A program made the translations under genes and the position numbers. A stretch of DNA of 64,000 nt from Micromonospora cathayae (lineage in GTDB: Bacteria; Actinomycetota; Actinomycetes; Mycobacteriales; Micromonosporaceae), in NCBI RefSeq assembly GCF_028993575.1, contig NZ_CP118615.1, positions 1,302,001-1,366,000 on the forward strand, in the 5' to 3' direction. A model generated the notes under the pieces. It was not told where the DNA came from. It saw nothing but the letters and a program-made list of their open reading frames with translations, and searched no databases. This document shows positions 52,007 to 62,900 of the stretch, one piece after another (position 1 is the first letter of the stretch; every line of letters starts with the position of its first letter).

Positions 52007-52167
52007 CCCGCCCCGTCCGCCGCCCGCGAGCGGCGGACCCGTACCCCGGCAGAACCCCTACCCCGACTGCGCCCGGCCCATCGACGGCCGGGCGCTTCGC
52101 TGTCTGCGGGGCTGTTCGGTCCCGTCGGGTCGGCCCGGTCGGTCCCGTCGGACCGGGCTGGGTCCCG

Positions 52168-52739
52168 TTGTCCACAGGTGGCCCGGGTCACTTCCGGGCC
52201 GGCCTGCCGGCCCCGTCGGGGCTGTTCCGTCGTCCACCGGCCCCGGACGCTTTCCACAGGGTGGCCGAGTTGTCCACAGCAAGTTATCCACAGTCGGTGG
52301 AAAACTACGGTGCGCCTCGGCCCGGTTACCCACAGGTTGTGGACAAGTCCTGGGGACGGGCTGTGGACGACTGTGGACGACTGTGGACAGCCGGACCGGT
52401 TGTCCACCGGTCGACCGCCTCCTGTGCATAGCCTGTTGAAGGTTCTGGGGACAACGCCGGTTCCGCCGGACCGGCCTGTCCACAGACCTGGGGAGAAAGT
52501 CGGTGGATAACCGGTGGATAACCGGTGGACGACGGTGGACAACTCGGCCGTCGCGGTGGCCTGTGGACGGCAAGCCGGGTTTTACCCCAGGTTCTCCACA
52601 GGTAACCCACCGGTGGATAAGCGCTCTGAGCTGCGAAAACGTGACTTCTCCACAGTTTGCACAGGTGCGACGAAGACGATGGGTTATCTCTTTGAAGAGA
52701 ACAAAAACCAATCATCACCGTTGGACTTCCTGTGGATCG
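52168..52739. other. oriC: chromosomal origin oriC with DnaA-box arrays
   Basis: The 902-bp dnaA-dnaN gap (52007-52908) carries about 20 DnaA-box-like 9-mers in both orientations. Near-perfect copies include TTGTCCACA at 52168 and 52270, TTATCCACA at 52284 and TGTGGACAA at 52338. Phased arrays are TGTGGACGA/G at 52362, 52372 and 52382, and GGTGGAYRA at 52502, 52513, 52524 and 52534. Further boxes start at 52592, 52612, 52646 and 52731. An A/T-richer stretch at 52683-52719 could be the unwinding element. Actinobacterial origins are long with many weak boxes, so this is a typical oriC. Confidence 0.93.
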
Positions 52740-52908
52740 GGCCGTCGGCCTCCGACCCGAGTCGGCCGGCACCGGCCGATCCACGGGGTCGGGCGCACAG
52801 CCGATGCCCACGCGCCCTAAGGTGCGATGGGTACCCGCACGGTCGGGCGGGACGGTGGGCAGCGGTCGGCATGAGAGAGTTGTCGCTGACGTCGACGCGG
52901 AGGCATTG

Positions 52909-54042
52909 ATGAAGTTCCGAGTGGAGCGCGACGCGCTCGCCGAGGCCGTGGCGTGGACCGCGAAGAGCCTCCCCAGCCGGCCCTCGGTGCCGGTGCTGGC
53001 CGGGGTGATGCTCCGGGTCACCGACGGCAACCTGCAGGTGTCCGGCTTCGACTACGAGGTCTCCAGCCAGGTCACCGTCGAGGTACAGGGTGACGCCGAC
53101 GGTGCCGCGCTGGTCTCCGGCCGGCTGCTCGCCGAGATCACCAAGGCCCTGCCGGCCAAGCCGGTCGACATCGCGGCCGTCGGGGCGCACCTGGAGCTGG
53201 TCTGCGGCAGCGCCCGCTTCACCCTGCCCACCATGCCCGTGGAGGACTACCCCAGCCTGCCGGAGATGCCGGAGAGCGCCGGTACGGTCGACGCCGCCGC
53301 GTTCGCCGCCGCCGTCGCCCAGGTGGCCGTCGCCGCCGGCCGGGACGAGACGCTGCCGATGATGACCGGGGTCCGGCTGGAGCTGAACGGCGACACCCTC
53401 GCCATGCTCGCCACGGACCGGTACCGGCTCGCGTTGCGGGAGATGACCTGGCGACCGGACGACCCGGAGATCAGCCTCAACGCCCTGGTCCCGGCCCGGA
53501 CGCTGCACGACACGGCCAAGGCCCTCGGCCCGCTCGGCGGCGAGGTGACCATGGCCCTGTCGCAGGGCACGGCCGGCGAGGGCATGATCGGCTTCTCCGG
53601 TGGTACCCGGCGGACCACCAGCCGGCTGCTCGACGGGGCGAACTACCCGCCGGTCCGGTCGCTCTTCCCGGCCAGCCACAACGCCGAGGCGCGGGTGTCG
53701 GTCGCCACCCTGATCGAGGTGGTCAAGCGGGTCGCGCTGGTCGCCGAGCGGACCACCCCGGTGCTGCTGAGCTTCAGCACCGACGGGCTGGTCGTCGAGG
53801 CCGGCGGCACCGAGGAGGCCCGGGCCAGCGAGGCCATGGACGCCACCTTCACCGGTGACGCGCTGACCATCGGCTTCAACCCGCAGTACCTGATCGACGG
53901 TCTGTCGAACCTGGGTGCGCAGACCGCCGTGCTCTCCTTCGTCGACGCGTTCAAGCCGGCGGTGATTTCCCCGGCTGGTGAGGATGGCGAGGTCATTCCC
54001 GGGTACCGGTACCTGATCATGCCGATCCGGGTCTCCCGCTGA
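52909..54042 (+). CDS. dnaN: DNA polymerase III beta sliding clamp
   Basis: 377 residues from ATG 52909 (MKFRVERDALAEAVAWTAKSLPSRP), with GGAGG upstream. Three clamp domains with the usual VPVLAGVMLRV, FTLPTMPVEDYPSLPEMP, DRYRLALREMTW and the C-terminal ISPAGEDGEVIPGYRYLIMPIRV. Directly downstream of oriC and rightward. Confidence 0.97.
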   Translation: MKFRVERDALAEAVAWTAKSLPSRPSVPVLAGVMLRVTDGNLQVSGFDYEVSSQVTVEVQGDADGAALVSGRLLAEITKALPAKPVDIAAVGAHLELVCGSARFTLPTMPVEDYPSLPEMPESAGTVDAAAFAAAVAQVAVAAGRDETLPMMTGVRLELNGDTLAMLATDRYRLALREMTWRPDDPEISLNALVPARTLHDTAKALGPLGGEVTMALSQGTAGEGMIGFSGGTRRTTSRLLDGANYPPVRSLFPASHNAEARVSVATLIEVVKRVALVAERTTPVLLSFSTDGLVVEAGGTEEARASEAMDATFTGDALTIGFNPQYLIDGLSNLGAQTAVLSFVDAFKPAVISPAGEDGEVIPGYRYLIMPIRVSR

Positions 54043-54085
54043 TCGCGAAACCCCCTCGATCCAGAACCACCGGAGGTAGGTACAG

Positions 54086-54958
54086 ATGCAGCTCGGCCTG
54101 GTAGGACTCGGTCGGATGGGCGGCAACATGCGCGAGCGGCTGCGGGCCGCCGGGCACGAGGTCGTCGGGTTCGACCACAACGCGGAGCTGACCGACGTCG
54201 CCTCCCTGGCGGAGCTGGTCGAGAAGCTCGACGGCCCGCGCGCGATCTGGGTGATGGTGCCGGCCGGCGTCACCGACGCCACCATCGACGAGCTGGCCGC
54301 CCTGCTCGGTGACGGCGACATCATCATCGACGGCGGCAACTCCCGGTTCAGCGACGACGCGCCGCGCGCCGAGCGGCTGCACGAGCGCGGCATCGGCTAC
54401 CTCGACGTCGGCGTCTCCGGCGGCGTGTGGGGCCGGGAGAACGGGTACGCCCTGATGGTCGGCGGCTCGGAGGAGCACGTCGCCCGGCTGATGCCGATCT
54501 TCGAGGCGCTCAAGCCGGCCGGCGAGTTCGGCTTCGTGCACGCCGGCCCGGTCGGGGCCGGGCACTACGCCAAGATGGTGCACAACGGCATCGAGTACGG
54601 CCTGATGCACGCCTACGCCGAGGGGTACGAGCTGCTCGCCGCCTCCGAGCTGGTGACCAACGTGCCGGGCGTGTTCAAGTCGTGGCGCGAGGGCACCGTG
54701 GTCCGGTCCTGGCTGCTCGACCTGCTCGACCGGGCCCTGGACGAGGACCCGGAGCTGGCCGAGCTGAGCGGCTACACCGAGGACACCGGCGAGGGCCGCT
54801 GGACGGTCGACGAGGCGGTCCGGCTGGCCGTGCCGCTGAACGTCATCACCGCCTCGCTGTTCGCCCGGTTCGCCTCCCGCCAGGACGACTCGCCCGCGAT
54901 GAAGGCGGTGGCCGCGCTGCGTCAGCAGTTCGGCGGGCACGCCGTCCGCAAGCGCTGA
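54086..54958 (+). CDS. gnd: 6-phosphogluconate dehydrogenase, short NAD type
   Basis: 290 residues, shorter than the 470-residue classical enzyme. N-terminal Rossmann LGLVGLGRMGGNMRERL, the substrate-binding GGNSRFSDDAPRAERL, GVSGGVWGRENGYALMVGG and KMVHNGIEYGLMHAYAEGYEL with the catalytic Lys. Oxidises 6-phosphogluconate to ribulose-5-phosphate and CO2. Its insertion between dnaN and recF is usual in Streptomyces and Micromonospora. AGGAGGTAGG-type ribosome site upstream (GGAGGTAGG at 54071). Confidence 0.93.
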   Translation: MQLGLVGLGRMGGNMRERLRAAGHEVVGFDHNAELTDVASLAELVEKLDGPRAIWVMVPAGVTDATIDELAALLGDGDIIIDGGNSRFSDDAPRAERLHERGIGYLDVGVSGGVWGRENGYALMVGGSEEHVARLMPIFEALKPAGEFGFVHAGPVGAGHYAKMVHNGIEYGLMHAYAEGYELLAASELVTNVPGVFKSWREGTVVRSWLLDLLDRALDEDPELAELSGYTEDTGEGRWTVDEAVRLAVPLNVITASLFARFASRQDDSPAMKAVAALRQQFGGHAVRKR

Positions 54959-54973
54959 CGGCACCGACCGCCC

Positions 54974-56107
54974 GTGTACGTCCGCCGGCTCGAACTCGTC
55001 GACTTCCGCTCGTACGAGCGGGTCGGCGTGGACCTGGAGCCGGGGGCGAACGTCCTGACCGGCCCGAACGGGGTCGGCAAGACCAACCTGGTCGAGGCGC
55101 TGGGCTACGTGGCGACCCTGGACAGCCACCGGGTCGCCACCGACGCGCCGCTGGTCCGGCTCGGCGCCGAGTCGGCGGTGATCCGCTGCGCGGTGCTGCA
55201 CGAGGGACGCGAGCTGCTGGTCGAGCTGGAGATCGTCCCGGGGAAGGCCAACCGGGCCCGGCTCGGCCGGTCACCGGCCCGTCGGGCCCGGGACGTGCTC
55301 GGCGCGCTGCGCCTGGTGCTGTTCGCCCCGGAGGATCTCGAACTCGTCCGGGGCGACCCGGGCGAGCGTCGCCGCTACCTGGACGACCTGCTGGTGCTCC
55401 GCCAGCCCCGCTACGCCGGGGTACGCGCCGACTACGAACGCGTGGTCAAGCAGCGCAACGCCCTGCTGCGGACGGCGTACCTGGCCCGTAAGACCGGCGG
55501 TACCCGGGGCGGTGACCTGTCCACCCTGGCGGTGTGGGACACCCACCTGGCCCGGCACGGCGCGGAGCTGCTCGCCGGGCGACTGGAGCTGGTCACCGCG
55601 CTCGGCCCGCACGTGACGAAGGCGTACGACGCGGTGGCGGCCGGTCGCGGGGCGGCCGGCATCGCGTACCGGCCGTCGCTGGAGCTGGCCGATGCCCCGG
55701 CGGACCGTACGGTGCTCGCCGAGGCGTTGACCGCCGCGCTGGCCGAGTCGCGTAGCGCCGAGGTGGACCGGGGCACCACCCTGGTCGGCCCGCACCGGGA
55801 CGATCTCGCGCTGACCCTGGGCCCGCTGCCCGCCAAGGGGTACGCCAGCCACGGCGAGTCCTGGTCGTTCGCGCTCGCGCTGCGACTGGCCGCGTACGAC
55901 CTGCTCCGCTCGGACGGGATCGAACCGGTGCTGGTGCTCGACGACGTCTTCGCCGAGCTGGACGCCGGGCGACGGGAACGGCTGGCCGGGCTGGTGGGTG
56001 GGGCCGCGCAGCTCCTGGTGACCTGCGCGGTCGACGACGACGTGCCGGTGGCCCTGCGCGGGGCCCGGTTCAGCGTCGGCGAGGGGACGGTGCAGCGTGT
56101 CGGATGA
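54974..56107 (+). CDS. recF: DNA repair and replication protein RecF
   Basis: 377 residues from GTG 54974. [45 protein letters not shown] holds the Walker A. The signature [44 protein letters not shown] and the C-terminal Walker B ([23 protein letters not shown]) complete the SMC-like ATPase. Loads RecA at gaps. Overlaps dciA by 11 bp. Confidence 0.96.
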   Translation: MYVRRLELVDFRSYERVGVDLEPGANVLTGPNGVGKTNLVEALGYVATLDSHRVATDAPLVRLGAESAVIRCAVLHEGRELLVELEIVPGKANRARLGRSPARRARDVLGALRLVLFAPEDLELVRGDPGERRRYLDDLLVLRQPRYAGVRADYERVVKQRNALLRTAYLARKTGGTRGGDLSTLAVWDTHLARHGAELLAGRLELVTALGPHVTKAYDAVAAGRGAAGIAYRPSLELADAPADRTVLAEALTAALAESRSAEVDRGTTLVGPHRDDLALTLGPLPAKGYASHGESWSFALALRLAAYDLLRSDGIEPVLVLDDVFAELDAGRRERLAGLVGGAAQLLVTCAVDDDVPVALRGARFSVGEGTVQRVG

Positions 56108-56771
56108 CCGGCAGCTTCCGCCGCCCCGGACCGGCCCCGGTCGGAGCCCGTCCGGCGGCGACGCGTCCCGTGGCGGCCGACCCGGCCCGGGGGGCGGTCC
56201 GGCTGCCGACGCGCCCGCCGGGCCTGCTGAACCCGCCGGGCCACCTGGGCCTACTGAACCTGCTGGGCCTGCCGGGCCGGAGCTGGCCCGGGCGGTGCTG
56301 GACGCGGCACGGGCCCGACGCGAGGCGACCGCGGCCAACCGTCGGCGCAGCGTGGTCGGTGGCGGCGAGGGCGGCCAGCGTCGACTGCGCGGATACTCCG
56401 GTCCCGGGCCGGACCCCCGGGACCCGCAGCCGCTCGGTGTGGTGCTGGAGCGGCTGATGAAGGCCCGGGGTTGGCAGCAGCCGGCCGCCGAGGCCACCGT
56501 CTTCGGTGCCTGGGAGCGGGTGGTCGGCCCGGACGTCGCCCAGCACAGTCGTCCGGTGAAGCTGGAGAACGGCGAACTCACCGTGGAGGCCCGGTCGACG
56601 GCCTGGGCGACACAGCTGCGGCTGCTGGCCGGCTCACTGATCCAGCAGATCGCCCGTGAGGTCGGTCACAACGTGGTGCGCAAACTGCACATCCACGGCC
56701 CGGCCGCGCCCTCCTGGTCCCGGGGCCCCCGCCGGGTACGCGGCCGAGGCCCCCGCGACACCTACGGCTGA
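56097..56771 (+). CDS. dciA: DciA family replication protein (DUF721)
   Basis: 224 residues from GTG 56097. The N-terminal 100 residues are Gly/Pro-rich and disordered. The DUF721/DciA fold ([77 protein letters not shown]) follows, with the C-terminal [12 protein letters not shown] strand. DciA acts as loader or helper of the DnaB helicase in bacteria lacking DnaC. Usual position between recF and gyrB. Confidence 0.9.
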   Translation: MSDDRQLPPPRTGPGRSPSGGDASRGGRPGPGGGPAADAPAGPAEPAGPPGPTEPAGPAGPELARAVLDAARARREATAANRRRSVVGGGEGGQRRLRGYSGPGPDPRDPQPLGVVLERLMKARGWQQPAAEATVFGAWERVVGPDVAQHSRPVKLENGELTVEARSTAWATQLRLLAGSLIQQIAREVGHNVVRKLHIHGPAAPSWSRGPRRVRGRGPRDTYG

Positions 56772-56796
56772 CCCGAACGGTGGGGTGGTGGGGCGG

Positions 56797-57351
56797 TCAG
56801 GTGGCGGCGTAGACGGCGAAGCCCCGGTCGGCGCAGCGCCGGTAGAAGGCGGCCAGCACGGCCAGCTCGGCGCAGGTGAAGTTCCACTGCGGCGGGTCGC
56901 CGGCCTCGTCGCGCAGGCCGTCCAGGCGGCTGTCCAGCCAGCGGAGCTGCTGCTCGGCCAGGCGACCGTCACCGAGCAGGGCCCGCAGGACGTCACTGAC
57001 CGACTCGAAGGTGACGGATTCGCCGTGCTCGCGGTGCCGGGCGACGAAGCGTTCCAGCCCGTCGGCGATCCAGGAGCAGCCGTCCGGATCGATCACCGGG
57101 TCCTCGTCCTCGGCGGCGTTCTCCGTGGCGTAGAGCACATTCTCGAGGCCGAGCAGGAGATCCACCAGCTCGGTGTAGGCGGTCGCCCGGACCGTACCGG
57201 TCTTGGCGATCAGCTCGGCCAGGGCCGCGGTCGGCGCGGAGATCTGCGGCATCTCCACGATCTCGCCGAAGTCCACGAACTCGGCCGGTGCCACCGGGTC
57301 GTAGAAGCGGCCCGTCCGCGGCCAGAGCACCGCGACGTTGTCCAGCCCCAT
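56797..57351 (-). CDS. hypothetical protein between dciA and gyrB
   Basis: 184 residues, acidic and soluble, with no signal peptide and no recognised family. It begins MGLDNVAVLWPRTGRFYDPVAPAEFVDFGE. Helical segments (ALAELIAKTGTVRATAYTELVDLLLGLENVLYA, VLRALLGDGRLAEQQLRWLDSRLDGL) alternate with Trp-containing ends; CSWIADGLERF and WNFTCAELAVLAAFYRRCA carry the Cys. GC-rich codons fit the neighbours, so it is a real gene rather than a shadow. It reads against dciA and away from gyrB. Confidence 0.75.
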   Translation of the reverse strand: MGLDNVAVLWPRTGRFYDPVAPAEFVDFGEIVEMPQISAPTAALAELIAKTGTVRATAYTELVDLLLGLENVLYATENAAEDEDPVIDPDGCSWIADGLERFVARHREHGESVTFESVSDVLRALLGDGRLAEQQLRWLDSRLDGLRDEAGDPPQWNFTCAELAVLAAFYRRCADRGFAVYAAT

Positions 57352-57889
57352 CGGGCGTCACCTCTTCAGCACGTGTCGAGCCAGTTGGTCCGATCGTCCG
57401 ATTCTGCCCTCTAAAGATCAAGAGCGGCACCCCGGGTGGCGCCGCCAACGTACGGCACTGTGCGTACTCCGCGCGACCCCGGGGAGTACCGGGTGCCGGT
57501 CGTTCCGGTCGAACGACCCGTCGGCGACCGCGCCCGACGAACGGGGCCGCTCGTGTAGGGGGAGTTGCAGGTACCGCGATTCGGCCGCCAGCGGAGGTCT
57601 GAGCCGGCTTCAAGGGGTGCCGAGTGGTGGTTCTGTCGTCCGCGCACAGTAGGATTGGGGACGAGACGAAGATCTGACGCGGCGCACCGCCACGGACCCT
57701 GCCGGGCCCCGACGTGCCCGTGTCGCATCGAGTTGATCGCGATCCGCGGGCAACCGCGGCGACCGGCGCGTTCGGCCCGTACCCCGGAATCTACCTGGTG
57801 CCGGTCCGCGCGCCCGACGTCGCGTCCTGTCCGCCGAACCCGCGCCCGACGCGCCCTGCGGCGCGGACGGCGCGAGAAAGTGGCCGAGG
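57352..57889. other. gyrB upstream region
   Basis: 538 bp between the divergent hypothetical gene and gyrB. It must carry the gyrB promoter. No supportable gene, hairpin or box was found; the longer open frames here are shadows of gyrB or the hypothetical gene. Confidence 0.5.
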
Positions 57890-59836
57890 GTGGCAGACCA
57901 GAACAAGCAGGAGTACGGCGCCGAGTCGATCACCGTCCTCGAGGGTCTGGAGGCGGTCCGGAAGCGGCCCGGCATGTACATCGGGTCCACCGGGGAACGT
58001 GGTCTGCACCACCTTGTCTGGGAGGTCGTCGACAACGCGGTCGACGAGGCCCTGGCCGGTCACTGCGACACCATCGACGTGGTCCTCCTCGCCGACGGCG
58101 GGGTCCGGGTCACCGACAACGGCCGTGGCTTCCCGGTCGACCTGCACCCCAAGCTGAAGAAGCCCGGCGTCGAGGTGGCGCTGACCGTGCTGCACGCCGG
58201 CGGCAAGTTCGACGGCAAGGCGTACGCGGTCTCCGGCGGCCTGCACGGTGTCGGCGTGTCCGTCGTGAACGCGCTCTCCACGAAGATGGCCGTCGAGATC
58301 CACAAGTCCGGTTTCGTCTGGCGGCAGCAGTACGCCAACTCCAAGCCGTCCCCGCTGGAGAAGGGCGAGACCACCGACCGCACCGGTTCGGCGGTCGCCT
58401 TCTGGCCGGACCCGGACGTCTTCGAGACGGTCGACTTCGACTTCCAGACCATCTACCGGCGGCTCCAGGAGATGGCCTTCCTCAACCGGGGCCTGACCAT
58501 CCACCTGCTCGACGAGCGCGTCCCGGAGGGCGAGGACGGCAAGCAGCGCGAGGTCACCTTCTGCTACAAGGGCGGCATCGCGGACTTCGTCCGGCACCTC
58601 AACGCGTCGAAGAACCCGATCCACAAGACGGTGGTCGAGTTCGGTGCCGAGGAGGAGGGCATGTCGGTCGAGATCGCCATGCAGTGGAACGAGTCGTACG
58701 GCGAGTCGGTCTACACCTTCGCGAACACCATCAACACCCACGAGGGCGGCACCCACGAGGAGGGCTTCCGGGCCGCGCTGACCGGCATCGTGAACAAGTA
58801 CGGTGCCGAGAAGAAGCTGCTGAAGGCCGACGAGAAGCTCTCCGGCGAGGACATCCGCGAGGGGCTCGCCGCGATCATCTCGGTGAAGCTGGCGAACCCG
58901 CAGTTCGAGGGGCAGACCAAGACCAAGCTCGGCAACACCCCGGTGAAGAGTTTCGTGCTCCGGGTCTGCAACGAGTGGCTGGTCGACTGGTTCGACCGGA
59001 ACCCGGCCGAGGCCAAGGTGATCATCACCAAGGCGTCCCAGGCCGCCCGGGCCCGGATCGCCGCCCAGCAGGCCCGCAAGCTGGCCCGCCGCAAGTCGCT
59101 GCTGGAGTCCGGCTCGATGCCGGGCAAGCTGGCCGACTGCCAGTCCACCGACCCGCGGGAGTCCGAGGTCTTCATCGTCGAGGGTGACTCGGCGGGTGGT
59201 TCGGCCAAGCAGGGCCGTGACCCGCGTACCCAGGCGATCCTGCCGATCCGGGGCAAGATCCTGAACGTGGAGAAGGCCCGGATCGACCGGGTGCTGAAGA
59301 ACAACGAGGTCCAGGCGCTGATCACCGCGCTGGGCACCGGCATCCACGACGACTTCGACATGGAGAAGCTGCGGTACCACAAGGTGGTGCTGATGGCCGA
59401 CGCCGACGTGGACGGCCAGCACATCCAGACCCTGCTGCTGACCCTGCTGTTCCGCTTCATGCGTCCGCTGGTCGAGCTGGGGCACGTCTACCTGGCCGCC
59501 CCGCCGCTCTACAAGATCAAGTGGAACAAGAAGGGCGACGACGCCCAGTACGCCTACTCCGACCGGGAGCGGGACGGGCTGATCGCGCTGCGGCAGCAGA
59601 AGAAGCCGAACGCCAAGCCGGACGACATCCAGCGGTTCAAGGGTCTCGGCGAGATGAACTATCCCGAGCTGTGGGAAACCACCATGAACCCGGCGACCCG
59701 TACGTTGCGTCAGGTGACGCTCGACGACGCGGCGGTGGCCGACGAGCTGTTCAGCGTACTGATGGGTGAGGACGTCGAAGCCCGCCGCTCGTTCATCCAG
59801 CGCAACGCCAAGGACGTGCGGTTCCTGGACATCTGA
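57890..59836 (+). CDS. gyrB: DNA gyrase subunit B
   Basis: 648 residues from GTG 57890. GHKL ATPase: [41 protein letters not shown] and [56 protein letters not shown] and [10 protein letters not shown]. The C-terminal [10 protein letters not shown] and the terminal motif ([17 protein letters not shown]) are intact. With GyrA it introduces negative supercoils. 128 bp separate it from gyrA. Confidence 0.97.
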   Translation: MADQNKQEYGAESITVLEGLEAVRKRPGMYIGSTGERGLHHLVWEVVDNAVDEALAGHCDTIDVVLLADGGVRVTDNGRGFPVDLHPKLKKPGVEVALTVLHAGGKFDGKAYAVSGGLHGVGVSVVNALSTKMAVEIHKSGFVWRQQYANSKPSPLEKGETTDRTGSAVAFWPDPDVFETVDFDFQTIYRRLQEMAFLNRGLTIHLLDERVPEGEDGKQREVTFCYKGGIADFVRHLNASKNPIHKTVVEFGAEEEGMSVEIAMQWNESYGESVYTFANTINTHEGGTHEEGFRAALTGIVNKYGAEKKLLKADEKLSGEDIREGLAAIISVKLANPQFEGQTKTKLGNTPVKSFVLRVCNEWLVDWFDRNPAEAKVIITKASQAARARIAAQQARKLARRKSLLESGSMPGKLADCQSTDPRESEVFIVEGDSAGGSAKQGRDPRTQAILPIRGKILNVEKARIDRVLKNNEVQALITALGTGIHDDFDMEKLRYHKVVLMADADVDGQHIQTLLLTLLFRFMRPLVELGHVYLAAPPLYKIKWNKKGDDAQYAYSDRERDGLIALRQQKKPNAKPDDIQRFKGLGEMNYPELWETTMNPATRTLRQVTLDDAAVADELFSVLMGEDVEARRSFIQRNAKDVRFLDI

Positions 59837-59888
59837 CGGATCGCGCGGGACGGACCGGGGCACCCGGCCCGTCCACCGATCCACAGAG

Positions 59889-59928
59889 TTATCCACAGGT
59901 TCGACGGTATCCACAGCCGTTATCCACA
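59889..59928. promoter_or_regulatory. DnaA boxes in the gyrB-gyrA gap
   Basis: TTATCCACA at 59889-59897 and 59920-59928, and GTATCCACA at 59907-59915, all in the same orientation, 37-76 bp before the gyrA GTG. They could bind DnaA or be relics of origin sequence. Confidence 0.6.
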
Positions 59929-59964
59929 GCACAAAAACGACTCTGACTCTGATAAGGGTTAACA

Positions 59965-62900
59965 GTGACCGATACTCCCGAGTCCACCCCCAACGAACCG
60001 GTGACCCCGGACGCCGCCGCCGCGGTCGTGCAGCACGACCGGATCGAACCGGTCGGCCTCGAGGTGGAGATGCAGCGCTCCTACCTCGACTACGCGATGA
60101 GCGTCATCGTCGGACGGGCGCTGCCGGACGTCCGGGACGGGCTCAAGCCGGTCCACCGCAAGATCCTTTACGCCATGTTCGACTCCGGCTACCGGCCGGA
60201 CCGCGGCTACGTGAAGTGCTCCCGGGTCGTCGGCGACGTGATGGGTCAGTTCCACCCGCACGGTGACTCGGCGATCTACGACGCGCTGGTCCGGATGGCG
60301 CAGCCCTGGTCACTGCGGTACCCGCTGGTCGACGGCAACGGCAACTTCGGCTCCCCCGGCAACGATCCGGCTGCGGCCATGAGGTACTGTATTGCGGCCG
60401 ATGTCCGGATTCGTACCGCTGAGGGGTCGGTGCGGGTCGACCAGGTCGTGCCCGGCGCAGCCCCGAGCAGCGAGACCGACATCACGCTCAAGGTCCGCGA
60501 CCGCAACGGTGACCTGGCGCACGCCTCGAAGTTCTTCCACTCCGGCGAGCACCCGACGCTGCGGCTGCGCACCCGCGAGGGGTACGAGCTGACCGGTACC
60601 CACAACCACCCGGTGCTCTGCCTGGTGAACGTGGCCGGCGTGCCCACCCTGCTCTGGAAGCTGCTCGCCGAGATCTCCCCCGGGGACCGGGTGGTCATCC
60701 AGCGGACGGTGCCGGAGGAGATCGGCTACCCGATGCTGGAGCACGTCGAGGCCGCCGTCCTCGCCGGCGCGTTCGTCAGCGAGGGCTGGGTCTCCGAGGG
60801 CCGGGCCGGCTTCAACAACGTCGACCGGGAGTACTTCGTCCGGGTGCTGGCCGCCTATGACCTCGCGGTCGGCGGCCCCCGCTACGTCGCCCAGCGCACC
60901 ATCGCCTCCGGCAGCACCCTGCACGAGCTGGACGTCCAGGACCTGACCGCGCTGCGCAAGAGCGTCCTCGGTGAGCTGACCGGGGCGCGCAGTGCGGCGA
61001 AGTTCGTGCCCGAGTTCGTCTGGCAGGGGCCGGCGGCGGTCAAGCGCGCGTTCCTCCAGGCGCTCTTCGAGGGGGACGGCTCCTCGTCGCTGCTGCCCCG
61101 AAACACCATCCAGATCTCGTACTCGACCCGCAGCGACCGGCTGGCCCGCGAGGTCCAGCAGCTCCTGCTGGAGTTCGGCGTGATCAGCAAGCAGTGCCGG
61201 TACGACGATGGTGAGATCAAGGTCGTGGTGACCAACCGCCGCGACGCCCGGATCTTCGCCCAGCAGGTCGGTTTCCTCGGCCGTAAGCAGGCCAAGCTGG
61301 AGTCCGAGTTGACGGCTGTGCCGGCCACCAGTACCGCGCTCTCCGCCGACCACGTCCCGTTCGTGGCCGACTTCGTCCGGGAGCACGGCGCCACCCGCTG
61401 GACCGAGCGGGACTGGCTGCGCCGGCACAACGTCGACCGGGTGGAGCGCTGGGAGCGGGACCGCGACGAGATCACCGCCCGGATCACCGAGGCTGACGTG
61501 CTCGACGTGGTCGAGCCGCTGGTGGACGGGCGCTTCTACTACGCCGAGGTGGACTCGGTGGTGGACGCGGGCGTCCAGCCGGTCTACAGCATCCGGGTCG
61601 ACACCGACGACCACTCGTTCGTCTCGGACGGCTTCGTCAGCCACAACACCGAATGCAAGCTGGACCCGCTGGCGATGGAGATGCTGCGGGACATCGACGA
61701 GGACACCGTCGACCTCCAGGACAACTACGACGGCCGGGCCAAGGAGCCCACCATCCTGCCGTCCCGGATCCCGAACCTGCTGATCAACGGTTCCGAGGGC
61801 ATCGCGGTCGGCATGGCCACCAAGATCCCGCCGCACAACCTGCGGGAGATCGGCGCGGCGGTGCAGTGGTGCCTGGAGCACCCGGAGGAGGACGAGGCCA
61901 CCACCCTCGACGCGCTGCTGGAGATCGTCAAGGGTCCGGACTTCCCGACCCACGGCCTGATCGTCGGTACCACGGCCATCCAGGACGCGTACCGCACCGG
62001 GCGGGGCTCGATCCGGATGCGCGCGGTGGTCGAGGTCGAGGAGGACAAGCGGGGTCGTCCCTGCCTGGTGGTCAGCGAGCTGCCGTACCAGGTCAACCCG
62101 GACAACCTGGCCGAGCGGATCGCCGAGCTGATCAAGGAGGGCAAGCTCGGCGGCATCGCCGACATCCGGGACGAGTCCTCCGGGCGTACCGGTATGCGGA
62201 TCGTGCTGGTGCTCAAGCGCGACGCGGTCGCCAAGGTGGTGCTGAACAACCTCTACAAGCACACCCAGCTCCAGGAGACCTTCGGCGCGAACATGCTGGC
62301 CCTGGTCGACGGGGTGCCGCGCACGCTGAACCTGGCCCAGTTCATCCGGTACTACGTCGAGCACCAGATCGAGGTGATCCGGCGGCGGACGGCGTTCCGG
62401 CTGCGCAAGGCCGAGGAGCGGGCGCACATCCTGCGCGGTCTGTCGAAGGCGCTAGACGCGCTGGACGAGGTGATCGCCCTGATCCGGCGCTCGCCCACCG
62501 TCGAGGACGCCCGGCAGGGCCTGATCCAGCTGCTGACCATCGACGAGATCCAGGCCACCGCGATCCTGGACATGCAGCTGCGCCGGCTGGCCGCCCTGGA
62601 GCGGCAGCGGATCCTGGACGACCTGGCCAAGCTCGAGATCGAGATCGCCGACCTGAAGGACATCCTGGCGAAGCCGGAGCGGCAGCGGAAGATCGTCTCC
62701 GAGGAGTTGGGCGAGATCGTCGCCAAGTGGGGCGACGAGCGGCGGACCAAGATCGTGCCGTTCGACGGCGAGGTCTCGATGGAGGACCTGATCGCCCGCG
62801 AGGACGTGGTGGTGACCATCACCCGCACCGGGTACGCCAAGCGGACCAAGGTGGATCTGTACCGCTCGCAGCGGCGGGGCGGCAAGGGGGTCAGTGGCGC

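Noticed and set aside
57791..59932. 713-codon minus-strand frame opposite gyrB
   Set aside because: Antisense shadow of gyrB.
60310..62427. 705-codon minus-strand frame opposite gyrA and its intein
   Set aside because: Antisense shadow; Val/Gly/Asp/Arg-rich with no motif.
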